Shown piece by piece: positions 39,514 to 50,393 of a stretch of DNA of 64,000 nt. The notes under the pieces are model-generated. The model was not told the origin of the DNA, searched no databases, and saw nothing but the letters and a program-made list of their open reading frames with translations. Location of the stretch: the NCBI RefSeq assembly GCF_002964575.1, contig NZ_POQQ01000084.1, positions 1 to 64,000 on the forward strand, read 5' to 3'. The number at the start of each line of letters is the position of its first letter. The stretch's first letter is position 1. Source of the stretch: Streptococcus suis (lineage in GTDB: Bacteria; Bacillota; Bacilli; Lactobacillales; Streptococcaceae). A program made the position numbers and the translations under genes.

Positions 39514-40178
39514 CACGGATTTTAATTGCGGAAGATGATCTAGAAATTGCTTATTTGGAGCGAGATTATCTGGAAATGCAGGGCTACCAAGTTGACTTGG
39601 TTCATGATGGAGGACTTGTTGAGGAACAACTCAAAAAAGAGGATTATGCTCTTCTGATGCTAGATGTTATGCTTCCAAACAAAACTGGCTATGATTTATG
39701 TCGAGATTTACGGGATAAGGTGGATTTTCCTATCTTGATGGTCACGTCTAAACAAGAAACCATGGATGTGGTGAGAGGCTTGGGATTGGGAGCGGATGAT
39801 TATATCAGCAAACCCTTTGATCCTATGGAGCTGGTGGCACGTGTTAAGGCCCACTTGGCTCGCTACCAACGTTTCCAAAAGGATGATAGCAGTAATGAAT
39901 TGATTGTTGGAAATGTGACTATTTTCTTGGATAATTGGAAGGTGACTTTGGATGGTCAAGAACTCAAATTACCCAACCGAGAATTTGAGTTGCTTGTTTA
40001 TCTGGCAAAGCATCCCAATCGTGTCTTCTCTAAAGACCATCTGTTTGAAACCATTTGGGGATATGATTATGTTGGAGATAGTGCCACAGTGGCTGTCCAT
40101 ATCAATCGTCTGCGAGATAAATTGGGAGCTGATTTAATCGAAACGGTTTGGGGAGCAGGTTATCGTCTTAATGCATAA
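39510..40178 (+). CDS. OmpR/PhoB-family response regulator
   Basis: 222 residues with a receiver domain whose phospho-acceptor is Asp52 (LMLDVMLP), Lys in TSKQET, and a C-terminal winged helix (about 130-220, NREFELLVYLAKHPNRVFSKDHL, RDKLGADLIETVWGAGYRL). It overlaps the kinase gene by 4 bp. An 11-bp phased TGTTTA repeat lies just after its stop, so it probably activates the gene that follows. Confidence 0.92.
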   Translation: MTRILIAEDDLEIAYLERDYLEMQGYQVDLVHDGGLVEEQLKKEDYALLMLDVMLPNKTGYDLCRDLRDKVDFPILMVTSKQETMDVVRGLGLGADDYISKPFDPMELVARVKAHLARYQRFQKDDSSNELIVGNVTIFLDNWKVTLDGQELKLPNREFELLVYLAKHPNRVFSKDHLFETIWGYDYVGDSATVAVHINRLRDKLGADLIETVWGAGYRLNA

Positions 40179-40186
40179 TTTAAAAG

Positions 40187-40242
40187 TGTTTAAAATTTGT
40201 TTATAAAATTTCCCCAAAGTGTTCAAGATTGTCCTCTATAAT
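40187..40242 (+). promoter_or_regulatory. Promoter with phased TGTTTA repeats
   Basis: TGTTTA at 40187 and 40198 and TGTTCA at 40220 (steps of 11 and 22 bp) precede -10 TATAAT (40237-40242). The -35 position (CCAAAG) has no match to TTGACA. This is the layout of an activator-dependent promoter of an OmpR-type regulator, here probably the one encoded directly upstream. Confidence 0.65.
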
Positions 40243-40292
40243 AGACTTATCAGCAGGAGCTGAAAAATAGATTTAATCAAGAGGGATATAAC

Positions 40293-40934
40293 ATGGAAAA
40301 CAAAAATCAACAAGAAATCATTGAAGTGACAGAAAATCAGAAAACAGGTGCTTGGGAATCTGTGAAAAGTAAGGTTGCAGGTATGAGTAAGAAATCAATT
40401 ATCTTATTGTCAGTAGGTGCCTTGACCTTGGCAACGATTGGTTTTGTCGCAGGAGAGGTGTATGAAAATAAACTTGATGCTTTGGAGAACCAAATTGAAC
40501 AACAAGTTGGTATTGTTGATTACGATGATGACAATCAGCAGGTTGTTGCGACCGCTAACTCCTCATCTGTAGCAAGTTCATCATCAGCAACGACAAACGC
40601 TGCAACAGTTACTACAAATGCACTGTCAGTTAGTGATCTCGCAGCAAGCTATGGTGTAAAGCTGGTTGACACTTCTGAGTTAGATGGTACTTATACAGCA
40701 ACATCCGGAAATGACACCTACACCCTGACTGTCAAAGGAAATCAGGCTACCTTGACAGAAGTTGACAACGATGGGGATCAAGACATTGAGCAAGTTATCT
40801 TTGATCTAGACAAAAAACTTGCCTATATTGATGGCGAAGCAGATAGCTATAACTTGAGCGGCTCTACACTTACCTTGACAGAAATTGACGCCAATGATAC
40901 AACCTTAGAGAAACTAACGTTCACGAAACAATAA
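40293..40934 (+). CDS. Membrane-anchored protein of unknown function with EF-hand-like loop
   Basis: 213 residues, family not recognised. The N-terminal cytoplasmic part is charged (1-33), followed by one membrane segment (about 34-52, IILLSVGALTLATIGFVAGEV). An acidic region and Ser/Ala/Thr linker lead to an extracellular beta-rich domain (about 118-213) with repeated TYT/TLT strands. Within it, EVDNDGDQDIEQV resembles an EF-hand or dockerin calcium loop (D-x-D-G-D-x-D). The two-component system upstream and the TGTTTA repeats suggest it is that system's main target. Confidence 0.72.
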   Translation: MENKNQQEIIEVTENQKTGAWESVKSKVAGMSKKSIILLSVGALTLATIGFVAGEVYENKLDALENQIEQQVGIVDYDDDNQQVVATANSSSVASSSSATTNAATVTTNALSVSDLAASYGVKLVDTSELDGTYTATSGNDTYTLTVKGNQATLTEVDNDGDQDIEQVIFDLDKKLAYIDGEADSYNLSGSTLTLTEIDANDTTLEKLTFTKQ

Positions 40935-40936
40935 GA

Positions 40937-40960
40937 AAAGGACCGCAATGGTCCTTTTTA
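40937..40960 (+). terminator. Terminator after the membrane-anchored protein gene
   Basis: AAAAGGACC-GCAAT-GGTCCTTTTT, directly after the stop. It probably also serves the opposing sdaAA transcript. Confidence 0.85.
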
Positions 40961-40974
40961 TCTTGACAGGTTTG

Positions 40975-41847
40975 TCAACTTTCCCCGAAAATTTCTTGTG
41001 CGAGGCGACGCCCCGTCGGTGTAGCTGCAAGGCCACCTTCAGCAGTTTCACGGAAGGCAGTTGGTAGAGCTGAACCAACTTGGTACATGGCATTGATGAC
41101 TTCGTCAACGGGGATTTTGGATTCGATACCTGCTAGTGCCATATCGGCAGCTACCATGGCGTAGCTTGCGCCCATTGCATTACGTTTGACACAAGGGACT
41201 TCCACTAGACCAGCGACGGGATCGCAAATCAGACCCAGCATATTTTTAATGACAAAGCAGATGGCTTGGCTAGCTTGATAGGGAGTTCCGCCTGCAGCCA
41301 GTGTCAAGGCTGCAGCAGACATAGCAGAGGCAGATCCGACTTCTGCCTGACAGCCTCCTTCTGCACCTGATATAGAGGCATTGTTGGCGATGACCAGACC
41401 AAAGGCTCCTGCTGTAAAGAGGAAGTCAAGTTGTTGGTCTTCTGTCAAGTTTAACTTGTCAATGGCAACGCCAAGCACAGCAGGTAAGCAACCAGCAGAT
41501 CCAGCGGTTGGGGTGGCGCAGACCAAGCCCATTTTGGCGTTCAATTCATTAACGGCCATGGCATTTCTTGCGGCGGATAGGACGGCGGAATCTGATAAGG
41601 TATTACCAGATTTCATATAGGCATCTAACTTGGCAGCATCGCCTCCTGTTAAACCAGATACGGATTTGCTTTCAGTAAGTCCATCTACGATGGAGGCTTT
41701 CATAACTGTCAAGTTTCTTGACATGATTGTCAAGATTTCTTCGCGGCTACGACCGGTCAATTCAATTTCAGTCGCAATCATGAGTTCAGCTACATTGCCA
41801 GAAAACTGTTCGGCTTGCTGAACTAATTCTTCGATAGTATAAAACAT
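40975..41847 (-). CDS. sdaAA: L-serine dehydratase, alpha subunit
   Basis: Iron-sulphur enzyme that deaminates L-serine to pyruvate and ammonia. The 290 residues carry several conserved Cys of the 4Fe-4S site (CATPTAGSAGC, EGGCQAEVGSA, GLICDPVAGLVEVPCVKRN). It follows sdaAB by 12 bp in a leftward pair. Confidence 0.95.
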   Translation of the reverse strand: MFYTIEELVQQAEQFSGNVAELMIATEIELTGRSREEILTIMSRNLTVMKASIVDGLTESKSVSGLTGGDAAKLDAYMKSGNTLSDSAVLSAARNAMAVNELNAKMGLVCATPTAGSAGCLPAVLGVAIDKLNLTEDQQLDFLFTAGAFGLVIANNASISGAEGGCQAEVGSASAMSAAALTLAAGGTPYQASQAICFVIKNMLGLICDPVAGLVEVPCVKRNAMGASYAMVAADMALAGIESKIPVDEVINAMYQVGSALPTAFRETAEGGLAATPTGRRLAQEIFGES

Positions 41848-41859
41848 GTCTTTCTCTTT

Positions 41860-42531
41860 CTAGTTGAAGAAGGTTACATTGTGCAGGTGTGGAATTTTTT
41901 CAATTTCTGCAATAGAATTTTCACACTGGCGAGCATCCACTTCGATAATCATAATAGCTTTTTCGCCAGCCTGTTCACGTGTCACGTTCATTTGGGCAAT
42001 GTTGATATTGTATTTTGATAAGATGTCAGTTACCTTGGCAATCATACCTGGAACATCCTGGTGAACAATAATAATAGTTGGCGTATTCATATTGAGATTG
42101 ACAGAAAAACCGTTGAGTTCTGTTACTTGAATATTTCCTCCACCGATGGAAACGCCAGTGGCTGAGATGGATTTTTTATCGTTTTTTATGATGATTCTGG
42201 TGGTATTGGGGTGTGGGGTATTGCTGTCTTTGTTGACACGCCAGTAAACCTTAATGCCTCGTTCTCTTGCAATATCAAGAGAGTCAGGAATGCGGGGATC
42301 ATCCGTATCCATGCCCAGAATACCTGCCACCAAGGCTACATCCGTACCGTGACCACGATAGGTCTTGGCAAAGGAATTGTAGAGTTGAAATTCCACCTCT
42401 GTCGGCTTATCGCCGAAAATTGAAAACACAATTTTCCCAATTCGGACCGCACCAGCTGTGTGACTAGAAGACGGTCCAATCATAACCGGTCCAATGATGT
42501 CAAAAACCGATTGAAATTTTAAGTTTGTCAT
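41860..42531 (-). CDS. sdaAB: L-serine dehydratase, beta subunit
   Basis: 223 residues with the SerDH beta domain at the N terminus (SVFDIIGPVMIGPSSSHTAGAVRIG) and a C-terminal ACT domain (about 145-220, IIVHQDVPGMIAKVTDIL), which usually senses an amino acid. It is the first gene of the pair, with AGGAAAACT before the ATG. Confidence 0.94.
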   Translation of the reverse strand: MTNLKFQSVFDIIGPVMIGPSSSHTAGAVRIGKIVFSIFGDKPTEVEFQLYNSFAKTYRGHGTDVALVAGILGMDTDDPRIPDSLDIARERGIKVYWRVNKDSNTPHPNTTRIIIKNDKKSISATGVSIGGGNIQVTELNGFSVNLNMNTPTIIIVHQDVPGMIAKVTDILSKYNINIAQMNVTREQAGEKAIMIIEVDARQCENSIAEIEKIPHLHNVTFFN

Positions 42532-42533
42532 AG

Positions 42534-43874
<1,341 letters not shown>

Positions 43875-43883
43875 TCAAAAATA

Positions 43884-43913
43884 AAAGCTTAGCACCCTCA
43901 TGCTAAGCTTTTT
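43884..43913. terminator. Bidirectional terminator between mnmA and the SnoaL gene
   Basis: AAAGCTTAGCA-CCCTCA-TGCTAAGCTTT with T-runs on both strands, between two converging genes. Confidence 0.9.
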
Positions 43914-43916
43914 ATC

Positions 43917-44306
43917 TTATCCCCAGAAAGCATCTTCGGCTTTTTGGTCGGCTGAGAAGAGCCAAACTTCCTTGATTTTGCCATCTTCCATACGGAAAAG
44001 ATCGATGCCATTCATGTTTAGTTCTTCACCATCTGTTCGAGTACCGAGGAATGTTACGTTAGCGGCAACAAGAGTATCATTATCGGATACCCAGTTTGTC
44101 ACTACTTTGAAAGTTCCATTTGTTTTTTCGGCGAAAGTTGCTAGATGTGCTCCGAGTACTTCCTTACCAATTTTAGCACCAGATGTTGAATGATTTCCGG
44201 GTTGATGCCAGATAATGTCATTAGCCATTGTTTCAAAAAGAGCTGCAAAATCACCAGCGATGAGAGCATTGTTATAGGCATTAAAAATTTCCAAGTTTGT
44301 TGACAT
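43917..44306 (-). CDS. SnoaL-like / NTF2-fold protein
   Basis: 129 residues from ATG 44306, chosen because GGAGGA lies just upstream. It is a single NTF2-like fold of the SnoaL type (FNAYNNALIAGDFAALFETMANDIIWHQPG, then NGIDLFRMEDGKIKEVW). Such proteins are polyketide cyclase-like or small-molecule enzymes; substrate unknown. Divergent from an HxlR regulator and probably controlled by it. Confidence 0.82.
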   Translation of the reverse strand: MSTNLEIFNAYNNALIAGDFAALFETMANDIIWHQPGNHSTSGAKIGKEVLGAHLATFAEKTNGTFKVVTNWVSDNDTLVAANVTFLGTRTDGEELNMNGIDLFRMEDGKIKEVWLFSADQKAEDAFWG

Positions 44307-44388
44307 TTGATGTCCTCCAATTTTTTTGATATAGTACAATTATAGTTGAAGCATTCCATTATGCAAGTAGGTACTTTTGCATTCGTTG

Positions 44389-44404
44389 GTATCAAAAGTG
44401 ATAC
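44389..44404. promoter_or_regulatory. Palindromic operator in the SnoaL-HxlR gap
   Basis: GTATCA-AAAG-TGATAC is a perfect inverted repeat. It lies between the two divergent starts, nearer the HxlR gene, as expected for the binding site of an HxlR dimer. Confidence 0.6.
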
Positions 44405-44431
44405 TATTGTGATAAATAAAGGAGAATTTTT

Positions 44432-44758
44432 TTGAAAAAAGTTAGTGAATATGGTATTTGCCCTTTTGCAACAACACAAAAAGTCTTGACTGGTAAGTGG
44501 GGATTGGTGATTATCTACCAACTCAGTACAGGAACGAAACGCTTCAATGAATTACAGCGACTGATTCCAGGTATTACTCAAACCATGTTAACAAGGCACC
44601 TTAGACAATTGGAGGAGGATCGCATTATTAGTCGCACGGTCTATGCAGAAGTCCCCCCTCGTGTAGAGTATAGCTTGACTGAGATGGGCGAAAAATTTCG
44701 TTCGGTACTGGATGCTGTTGAGGCTTGGGGCTTAGAATATATTGAAACGTTAGCGTAA
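44432..44758 (+). CDS. HxlR-family transcriptional regulator
   Basis: 108 residues from a TTG start with AAAGGAG 8 bp before it. The winged helix is typical of HxlR/MarR-like proteins (CPFATTQKVLTGKWGLVIIYQLSTG, RLIPGITQTMLTRHLRQLEEDRIISR, YSLTEMGEKF). There is one Cys near the N terminus (Cys10), a position that can sense redox or electrophiles in this family. Divergent from the SnoaL-like gene. Confidence 0.88.
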   Translation: MKKVSEYGICPFATTQKVLTGKWGLVIIYQLSTGTKRFNELQRLIPGITQTMLTRHLRQLEEDRIISRTVYAEVPPRVEYSLTEMGEKFRSVLDAVEAWGLEYIETLA

Positions 44759-44899
44759 CACTAGATTTGAAATTCTACAAATCTTTTGATAGAATAAGAG
44801 TAACAATTATCATGATGGTCAAAGCTCATGGGAATTGTAGGCTTTTTTGTCCTGCAATTTTCGAGAGTTTTGGCTATTTTTGTGAAATTAGGAGGAACC

Positions 44900-45331
44900 A
44901 TGCCTGTTAAGCTGATTGCCCATGTTTTACTGACTGTTGCAGACAGCCACTTGATAATTCAGCGTTCTCAGATTAAGCGTGGCAAACCCAACGTTTTTCC
45001 TCAGTATTGGGATATTCCGGGTGGTCGTGTCGAGGAGAATGAATTCCCTCGTGATGCTGCTGTTCGAGAATGCTATGAAGAAACAGGCATTTCGATAGTC
45101 AAGGAAAATTTGACCATTATCCATGAAGATAGTCAGTTTGATAAAGAGAAACAGACGGTGTTTACGAGGCTGGTCTATGAAGTAACACTTCCTGAACAGC
45201 CCAAAACAATTCTTCTTGATCCAGAAGAGCATACTGATTTTCTATGGTTTACTAGTCGCGATGAAAACAAGAAAAATTTAGTTCCATATCTCGAAGAAAT
45301 TTTAGAAAAGAGAAGGAAGAATGGATTTTAG
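44900..45331 (+). CDS. Nudix hydrolase 1
   Basis: 143 residues from ATG 44900, with a perfect AGGAGGA. The Nudix box fits Gx5Ex7REUxEExGU: GGRVEENEFPRDAAVRECYEETGI. Substrate unknown, probably a nucleoside diphosphate derivative. It overlaps the next Nudix gene by 11 bp. Confidence 0.87.
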   Translation: MPVKLIAHVLLTVADSHLIIQRSQIKRGKPNVFPQYWDIPGGRVEENEFPRDAAVRECYEETGISIVKENLTIIHEDSQFDKEKQTVFTRLVYEVTLPEQPKTILLDPEEHTDFLWFTSRDENKKNLVPYLEEILEKRRKNGF

Positions 45332-45782
45332 GACTAGAATTGACAATCAGATCTTCGGTGTTCGGGCGACGGCATTGATTATAAAAGACGGGAAAATATT
45401 TTTCACCAAGGACGCTAAGGGGCGTTATTATACCATTGGCGGTGCAGTCACAGTCAAGGAAACGGCACAAGATGCGGTTGTTCGAGAAATCAGAGAAGAA
45501 TTAGGGGTTGACAGCCGTGTCAACCAACTAGCCTTTGTCGTTGAAAATCAGTTTACATATGAAGGAATAGATTTTCACAACATCGAGTTTCATTTTATCG
45601 TTGAGCCTACTGGAGAAATGCCTAAAGAGATGATTGAAGATAACTTGAAACAAGCTTGTGAATGGATTGAACTTGACAATCTTGTCAACCTAGATATCGT
45701 ACCAGCCTTTCTGGCTAAAGAATTGCCAAACTGGAATGGGCAAGTCAAACACATCATGAATATGAAGGAGAAAACAATATGA
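45321..45782 (+). CDS. Nudix hydrolase 2
   Basis: 153 residues with the Nudix box [24 protein letters not shown]. It is distinct from the upstream Nudix protein and not an obvious recent duplicate. It overlaps that gene by 11 bp and mnmG by 4 bp (ATGA), so the three are co-translated. Confidence 0.88.
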   Translation: MDFRTRIDNQIFGVRATALIIKDGKIFFTKDAKGRYYTIGGAVTVKETAQDAVVREIREELGVDSRVNQLAFVVENQFTYEGIDFHNIEFHFIVEPTGEMPKEMIEDNLKQACEWIELDNLVNLDIVPAFLAKELPNWNGQVKHIMNMKEKTI

Positions 45783-47695
45783 CACACACATTTGCAGAAA
45801 ACTACGATGTCATCGTGATCGGTGCGGGGCATGCGGGTGTAGAATCAGGCTTGGCTGCCAGTCGAATGGGCTGTAAGACCCTGCTTGCGACGATAAACTT
45901 GGATATGGTGGCCTTTATGCCCTGTAATCCCTCTATTGGTGGCTCTGCCAAGGGGATTGTGGTACGAGAAATCGATGCCCTAGGTGGTGAAATGGGCCGC
46001 AACATTGACAAGACCTATATCCAGATGAAGATGCTCAATATGGGCAAGGGGCCAGCTGTACGTGCCTTGCGGGCTCAGGCGGACAAGGCAGAATATGCAG
46101 CGGAGATGAAGCGGACGGTGGAGCGTCAGGAAAATTTGACCCTGCGTCAAACCATGATAGATGAGATTTTGGTGGAAGACGGCAAGGTTATCGGTGTCCG
46201 CACGGCTACCAACCAGAAATTTTCTGCCAAGGCAGTTGTGGTGACGACGGGTACAGCCTTGCGTGGTGAGATTATCATCGGTGACCTAAAGTATTCATCA
46301 GGACCTAATAATAGCCTAGCTTCTATCACGCTGGCGGATAATCTAAAAGAATTGGGTCTTGAAATCGGTCGTTTCAAGACAGGAACGCCACCGCGTGTCA
46401 ATGCTCGCACTATTAACTACGAAGAAACTGAGATTCAGCCAGGCGATGAAAAACCAAACCACTTTTCATTCTTGTCCAAGGATGAGGACTATTTGCAGGA
46501 CCAAATTCCTTGCTGGTTGACCTATACCAATGCGACCAGCCATGAGATTATCAACAGCAATCTTCATCGGGCACCTATGTTCTCAGGCATTGTCAAAGGG
46601 ATTGGTCCCCGTTATTGTCCATCTATCGAGGACAAGATTGTTCGTTTTGCCGACAAGGAACGCCACCAGCTTTTCTTAGAGCCAGAAGGTCGCAATACCG
46701 ATGAAATCTATGTCCAAGGGCTGTCAACCAGCCTGCCAGAAGACGTGCAGCAGGACCTGATCCACTCCATTAAAGGTTTGGAAAATGCCCAGATGATGCG
46801 GACTGGCTATGCCATTGAGTACGATATGGTTATGCCTCATCAGTTGCGGGCAACGCTGGAAACCAAGAAGATTTCTGGGCTTTTCACAGCAGGTCAGACC
46901 AACGGAACATCAGGTTATGAAGAAGCGGCAGGTCAGGGAATTGTCGCTGGTATCAATGCTGCCCTCAAGGTGCAGGGCAAGCCTGAGCTGATTTTGAAAC
47001 GAAGCGACGGCTATATCGGTGTCATGATTGATGACCTAGTGACTAAGGGAACGGTGGAGCCTTACCGCCTCTTGACCAGTCGGGCAGAATACCGCCTGAT
47101 TCTGCGTCATGACAATGCTGATATGCGTCTGACGGAGATCGGTCGTCAGGTAGGCTTGGTGGATGATGAACGCTGGCAGGTTTTCCAGATTCACAAAAAT
47201 CAATTTGACAATGAAATGAAACGCTTGGAGTCTATCAAACTCAAGCCAATCAAGGAAACCAACGAAAAAGTTGTTGCCATGGGCTTCAAGCCCTTGACAG
47301 ACGCTTTGACTGCCAAGGAATTCATGCGCCGTCCAGATGTGACTTATGCAGATGCGGTAGCCTTTATCGGTCCCGCGGCAGAGGATTTGGATGCTAAGAC
47401 CATTGAATTGATTGAAACAGAGGTCAAGTACGAGGGCTATATTGCCAAGGCCTTGGATCAGGTGGAGAAGATGAAACGTATGGAAGAAAAGCGTATTCCA
47501 GCCGACATCGACTGGGATGACATTGATTCCATTGCGACTGAGGCTCGACAGAAATTCAAGCTGATTTCACCAGAAACCATTGGCCAGGCTAGTCGGATTT
47601 CCGGTGTCAATCCAGCGGACATCTCCATTCTCATGGTCTACTTGGAAGGACGCAGTCGTTCCATTTCTAAAAACAAATCAAAGGACAGTCACTAA
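45779..47695 (+). CDS. mnmG: tRNA uridine 5-carboxymethylaminomethyl modification enzyme MnmG
   Basis: FAD-dependent enzyme that, with MnmE, modifies U34 of several tRNAs. The 638 residues have the FAD fold [12 protein letters not shown] at the N terminus, the signature [12 protein letters not shown], and [16 protein letters not shown]. It is followed by a repeat element before gdpP. The base composition is more GC-rich than the neighbours. Confidence 0.97.
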   Translation: MTHTFAENYDVIVIGAGHAGVESGLAASRMGCKTLLATINLDMVAFMPCNPSIGGSAKGIVVREIDALGGEMGRNIDKTYIQMKMLNMGKGPAVRALRAQADKAEYAAEMKRTVERQENLTLRQTMIDEILVEDGKVIGVRTATNQKFSAKAVVVTTGTALRGEIIIGDLKYSSGPNNSLASITLADNLKELGLEIGRFKTGTPPRVNARTINYEETEIQPGDEKPNHFSFLSKDEDYLQDQIPCWLTYTNATSHEIINSNLHRAPMFSGIVKGIGPRYCPSIEDKIVRFADKERHQLFLEPEGRNTDEIYVQGLSTSLPEDVQQDLIHSIKGLENAQMMRTGYAIEYDMVMPHQLRATLETKKISGLFTAGQTNGTSGYEEAAGQGIVAGINAALKVQGKPELILKRSDGYIGVMIDDLVTKGTVEPYRLLTSRAEYRLILRHDNADMRLTEIGRQVGLVDDERWQVFQIHKNQFDNEMKRLESIKLKPIKETNEKVVAMGFKPLTDALTAKEFMRRPDVTYADAVAFIGPAAEDLDAKTIELIETEVKYEGYIAKALDQVEKMKRMEEKRIPADIDWDDIDSIATEARQKFKLISPETIGQASRISGVNPADISILMVYLEGRSRSISKNKSKDSH

Positions 47696-47718
47696 GGCTG
47701 TTCTTTTACTATATTTAA

Positions 47719-47875
47719 AGTCATTTGAATTAGCTTTGATACATCGTCACTTTCGGCTGGCAGTACCCTACGAAAGTGACTTGCTTCGCAAGTCCCATTT
47801 CCAACCTAGATCAGCCTCTGGGCTGTTCTAGCAACCTACGTCTCAGTTCCTTGTCTGAAAGCTCTTCATTCGACT
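47719..47875 (+). repeat. MITE-like intergenic element, family B copy 1
   Basis: Matches 54364-54527 across nearly its whole length: CTTTGATACATCGTCACTT, CGAAAGTGA.TTGCTTCG, ATTTCCAACCTAGA, TTCTAGCAACCT and TTCCTTGTCTGAA.GCTCTTC. The ends are imperfect inverted repeats around (TAT)AGTC. It sits between mnmG and gdpP. Confidence 0.85.
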
Positions 47876-47936
47876 ATACTAGCGAAAACTAGCAATTTCT
47901 GGCTATTTGTGGTACAATGGCAGGCAGAGGTTAATG

Positions 47937-49904
47937 ATGAAAAAATTTCGATTTTCGACAATTCATTTTGTCATGATTGGCGTTATCTTGTTTGGCTTGG
48001 TGGCTTTGGTTCATCAATTTTCTCCAACAAGTGCCTTTACAATTTTTGCCTTGCTAGTGTGCTTGGTTGTACTGGTTGCCTTATTTATCTATCAGAAACA
48101 ATCTTATGAGTTTAGTGAACTAGAACAAATTGAATATCTCAATAATCAGGCTAATTCTGGCTTGATGATGCTTTTGGATAAGATGCCAGTCGGAGTAATT
48201 AAGGTTCGTCCAGATAGTAATCAAGTGGAGTGGTTCAATCCCTTTGCAGAACTGATTTTTGCCCAGGAAAACGGGGAATTTGATCAGAAAAAACTGCGTG
48301 AAATTATTGATGTGGGTTTGGATGAAGACCGTGTTTATGCTAATTTTTCTGGAAAACGCTATCTTGTAAACGTTGATTTTGATCATGGGTTGTTTTATTT
48401 CTTTGACGCTTCATCAGAGTATTCAGCAACCAATAGTTTGATTGGCAGTCGTCCAGTTATCGGGATTATTTCCGTTGACAACTACGATGAGCTAGAAGAT
48501 ACAGTGACGGATTCGCAGATTAGTCAGGTCAATTCATTTTTGGCTCAGTTTGTTTCTGATTTCTGCCACGATTACGGTATTTATTACCGTCGTGGAACCA
48601 TGGATCGTTTTTACTTCTTTACGGATTACTCTGTTTTAGAAATGTTAATTGAAAATAAGTTCTCTGTTATTGATAAATTCCGTGAAGAAGCCAAAAAATT
48701 GGAGTTAGGCTTAACGCTTAGTATGGGTCTGGCCTACGGTGATGGCAACCATTATCAGATTGGTCAGGTGGCCCTTCAAAATCTCAACATGGCCGAGGTT
48801 CGTGGCGGAGATCAGGTGGTTGTCAAGGAAAATGATGAGAGCAAGCAACCGCTTTTCTTTGGAGGTGGCTCAGCTTCGTCAGTAAAACGTACTCGTACTC
48901 GAACGCGTGCTATGATGACAGCTGTCTCTGATAAGCTAAAATCGGTGGATACAGTCTTTGTTGTTGGCCACCGTAATTTGGATATGGATGCTTTAGGTTC
49001 AGCAGTCGGGATGCAATATTTTGCTCAAAATATCATGAACAATGCCTATACGGTTTATAATCCTGATGAGATGGCACCAGATATTGCACGGGCCATTAAA
49101 AAGTTGAGTGATGAAAATTGTTCGAATCTGATTACTGTTGAGGAAGCCAAGAAAATGGTTACCTTCCAATCCTTGTTAATCATGGTTGACCATTCTAAGA
49201 TTGGTTTGACCTTGGACAAGGAACTCTATGAGCAATTCAGTCAGGTTGTGATTGTGGATCATCATCGTAGGGATACGGATTTTCCAAGCAATGCTGTATT
49301 GACTTATATTGAAAGTGGCGCGAGTTCAGCCAGTGAATTGGTGACGGAGTTGGTGCAATTCCAAAACGATAAACGGCATAAGCTCAATCGTTTGCAATCC
49401 AGTTTGTTGATGGCTGGGATTATGCTGGATACCAAGAATTTCACTTCTCGGGTAACCAGTCGGACCTTTGATGTGGCTAGCTATTTGCGTACACGTGGTA
49501 GTGATAGTCTTGAAATTCAGCAGATTTCAGCGACAGATTTTGATGCCTATCGTCAAATCAATGAGTTGATTTTGCGTGGTGAGAAGCTGGAGCCCCACAT
49601 CGTGATTGCCTGCGGTGATGAGGAGTTAGAGTATGACACAATCATTCCTAGTAAGGCAGCTAATACCATATTGGATATGGCTGGCATTGAGGCAGTCTTT
49701 GTTGTTACCAAAAATACCAAAGGTTACATAGCCATTTCCGCTAGAAGTCACAGCAAGGTCAATGTTCAGCGGATTATGGAAGAAATGGGGGGCGGTGGTC
49801 ACTTTAATTTGGCTGCAGCTCAGGTCTATGACCAAACCCTTGAACAAGTTAAGGAAAACCTCATCAGTAAAATTTATGAGGAAATTAAAGAAAGTAAGGT
49901 GTAG
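47937..49904 (+). CDS. gdpP: Cyclic-di-AMP phosphodiesterase GdpP
   Basis: Membrane-bound enzyme that hydrolyses c-di-AMP to pApA. The ATG at 47937 is favoured by spacing to AGAGG; 47934 is also possible. The 655 residues comprise two membrane segments (about 10-52), a PAS-like domain (about 70-150), a degenerate GGDEF domain, and DHH/DHHA1 catalytic domains (DMDALGSAVGM, VIVDHHRRDTDF, GGGGHFNLAA). It is 3 bp before rplI, the conserved Firmicute pair. Confidence 0.95.
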   Translation: MKKFRFSTIHFVMIGVILFGLVALVHQFSPTSAFTIFALLVCLVVLVALFIYQKQSYEFSELEQIEYLNNQANSGLMMLLDKMPVGVIKVRPDSNQVEWFNPFAELIFAQENGEFDQKKLREIIDVGLDEDRVYANFSGKRYLVNVDFDHGLFYFFDASSEYSATNSLIGSRPVIGIISVDNYDELEDTVTDSQISQVNSFLAQFVSDFCHDYGIYYRRGTMDRFYFFTDYSVLEMLIENKFSVIDKFREEAKKLELGLTLSMGLAYGDGNHYQIGQVALQNLNMAEVRGGDQVVVKENDESKQPLFFGGGSASSVKRTRTRTRAMMTAVSDKLKSVDTVFVVGHRNLDMDALGSAVGMQYFAQNIMNNAYTVYNPDEMAPDIARAIKKLSDENCSNLITVEEAKKMVTFQSLLIMVDHSKIGLTLDKELYEQFSQVVIVDHHRRDTDFPSNAVLTYIESGASSASELVTELVQFQNDKRHKLNRLQSSLLMAGIMLDTKNFTSRVTSRTFDVASYLRTRGSDSLEIQQISATDFDAYRQINELILRGEKLEPHIVIACGDEELEYDTIIPSKAANTILDMAGIEAVFVVTKNTKGYIAISARSHSKVNVQRIMEEMGGGGHFNLAAAQVYDQTLEQVKENLISKIYEEIKESKV

Positions 49905-49907
49905 TAA

Positions 49908-50360
49908 ATGAAAGTTATCTTTTTAGCAGATGTAAAAGGTCAGGGGAAAAAAGGTGAAATCAAGGAAGTTCCAACAGGTTATGCCCAAAACTTCTTGATT
50001 AAGAAAAATTTGGCTAAAGAAGCTACAACCCAAGCAATCAGCGCCCTACGTGGTCAAGAAAAGTCTAAAGCTAAGGCACATGCAGAAATGATTGCTGAAG
50101 CAGAGGCTATCAAGGCTAAGTTGGCAGAAGAAGCTACGTTAGTGAAATTTGTCGAAAAAGTTGGTCCAGATGGTCGTACATTTGGTTCGATTACTAGCAA
50201 GAAGATTGCTGAAGAGTTGGAAAAACAATTTGGTATTAAGATTGACAAACGTCATATCCAATTGGACCACCCAATTCGTGCCCTTGGTTTGATTGATGTA
50301 CCAGTCAAAATTTATCAAGATGTGACAGGTGTCATCAATTTGAGCATTAAGGAAGCTTAG
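49908..50360 (+). CDS. rplI: 50S ribosomal protein L9
   Basis: 150 residues with the typical start [21 protein letters not shown], a long central helix and a C-terminal rRNA-binding domain. Follows gdpP by 3 bp and precedes dnaC by 33 bp. Confidence 0.97.
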   Translation: MKVIFLADVKGQGKKGEIKEVPTGYAQNFLIKKNLAKEATTQAISALRGQEKSKAKAHAEMIAEAEAIKAKLAEEATLVKFVEKVGPDGRTFGSITSKKIAEELEKQFGIKIDKRHIQLDHPIRALGLIDVPVKIYQDVTGVINLSIKEA

Positions 50361-50393
50361 AAGAATTAACAGCATCAGTGAGGAGGTGAAATC

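Noticed and set aside
41968-41986. TGTTCACGTGTCACG as a parS candidate
   Set aside because: Only the CACGTG core fits; both outer arms differ.
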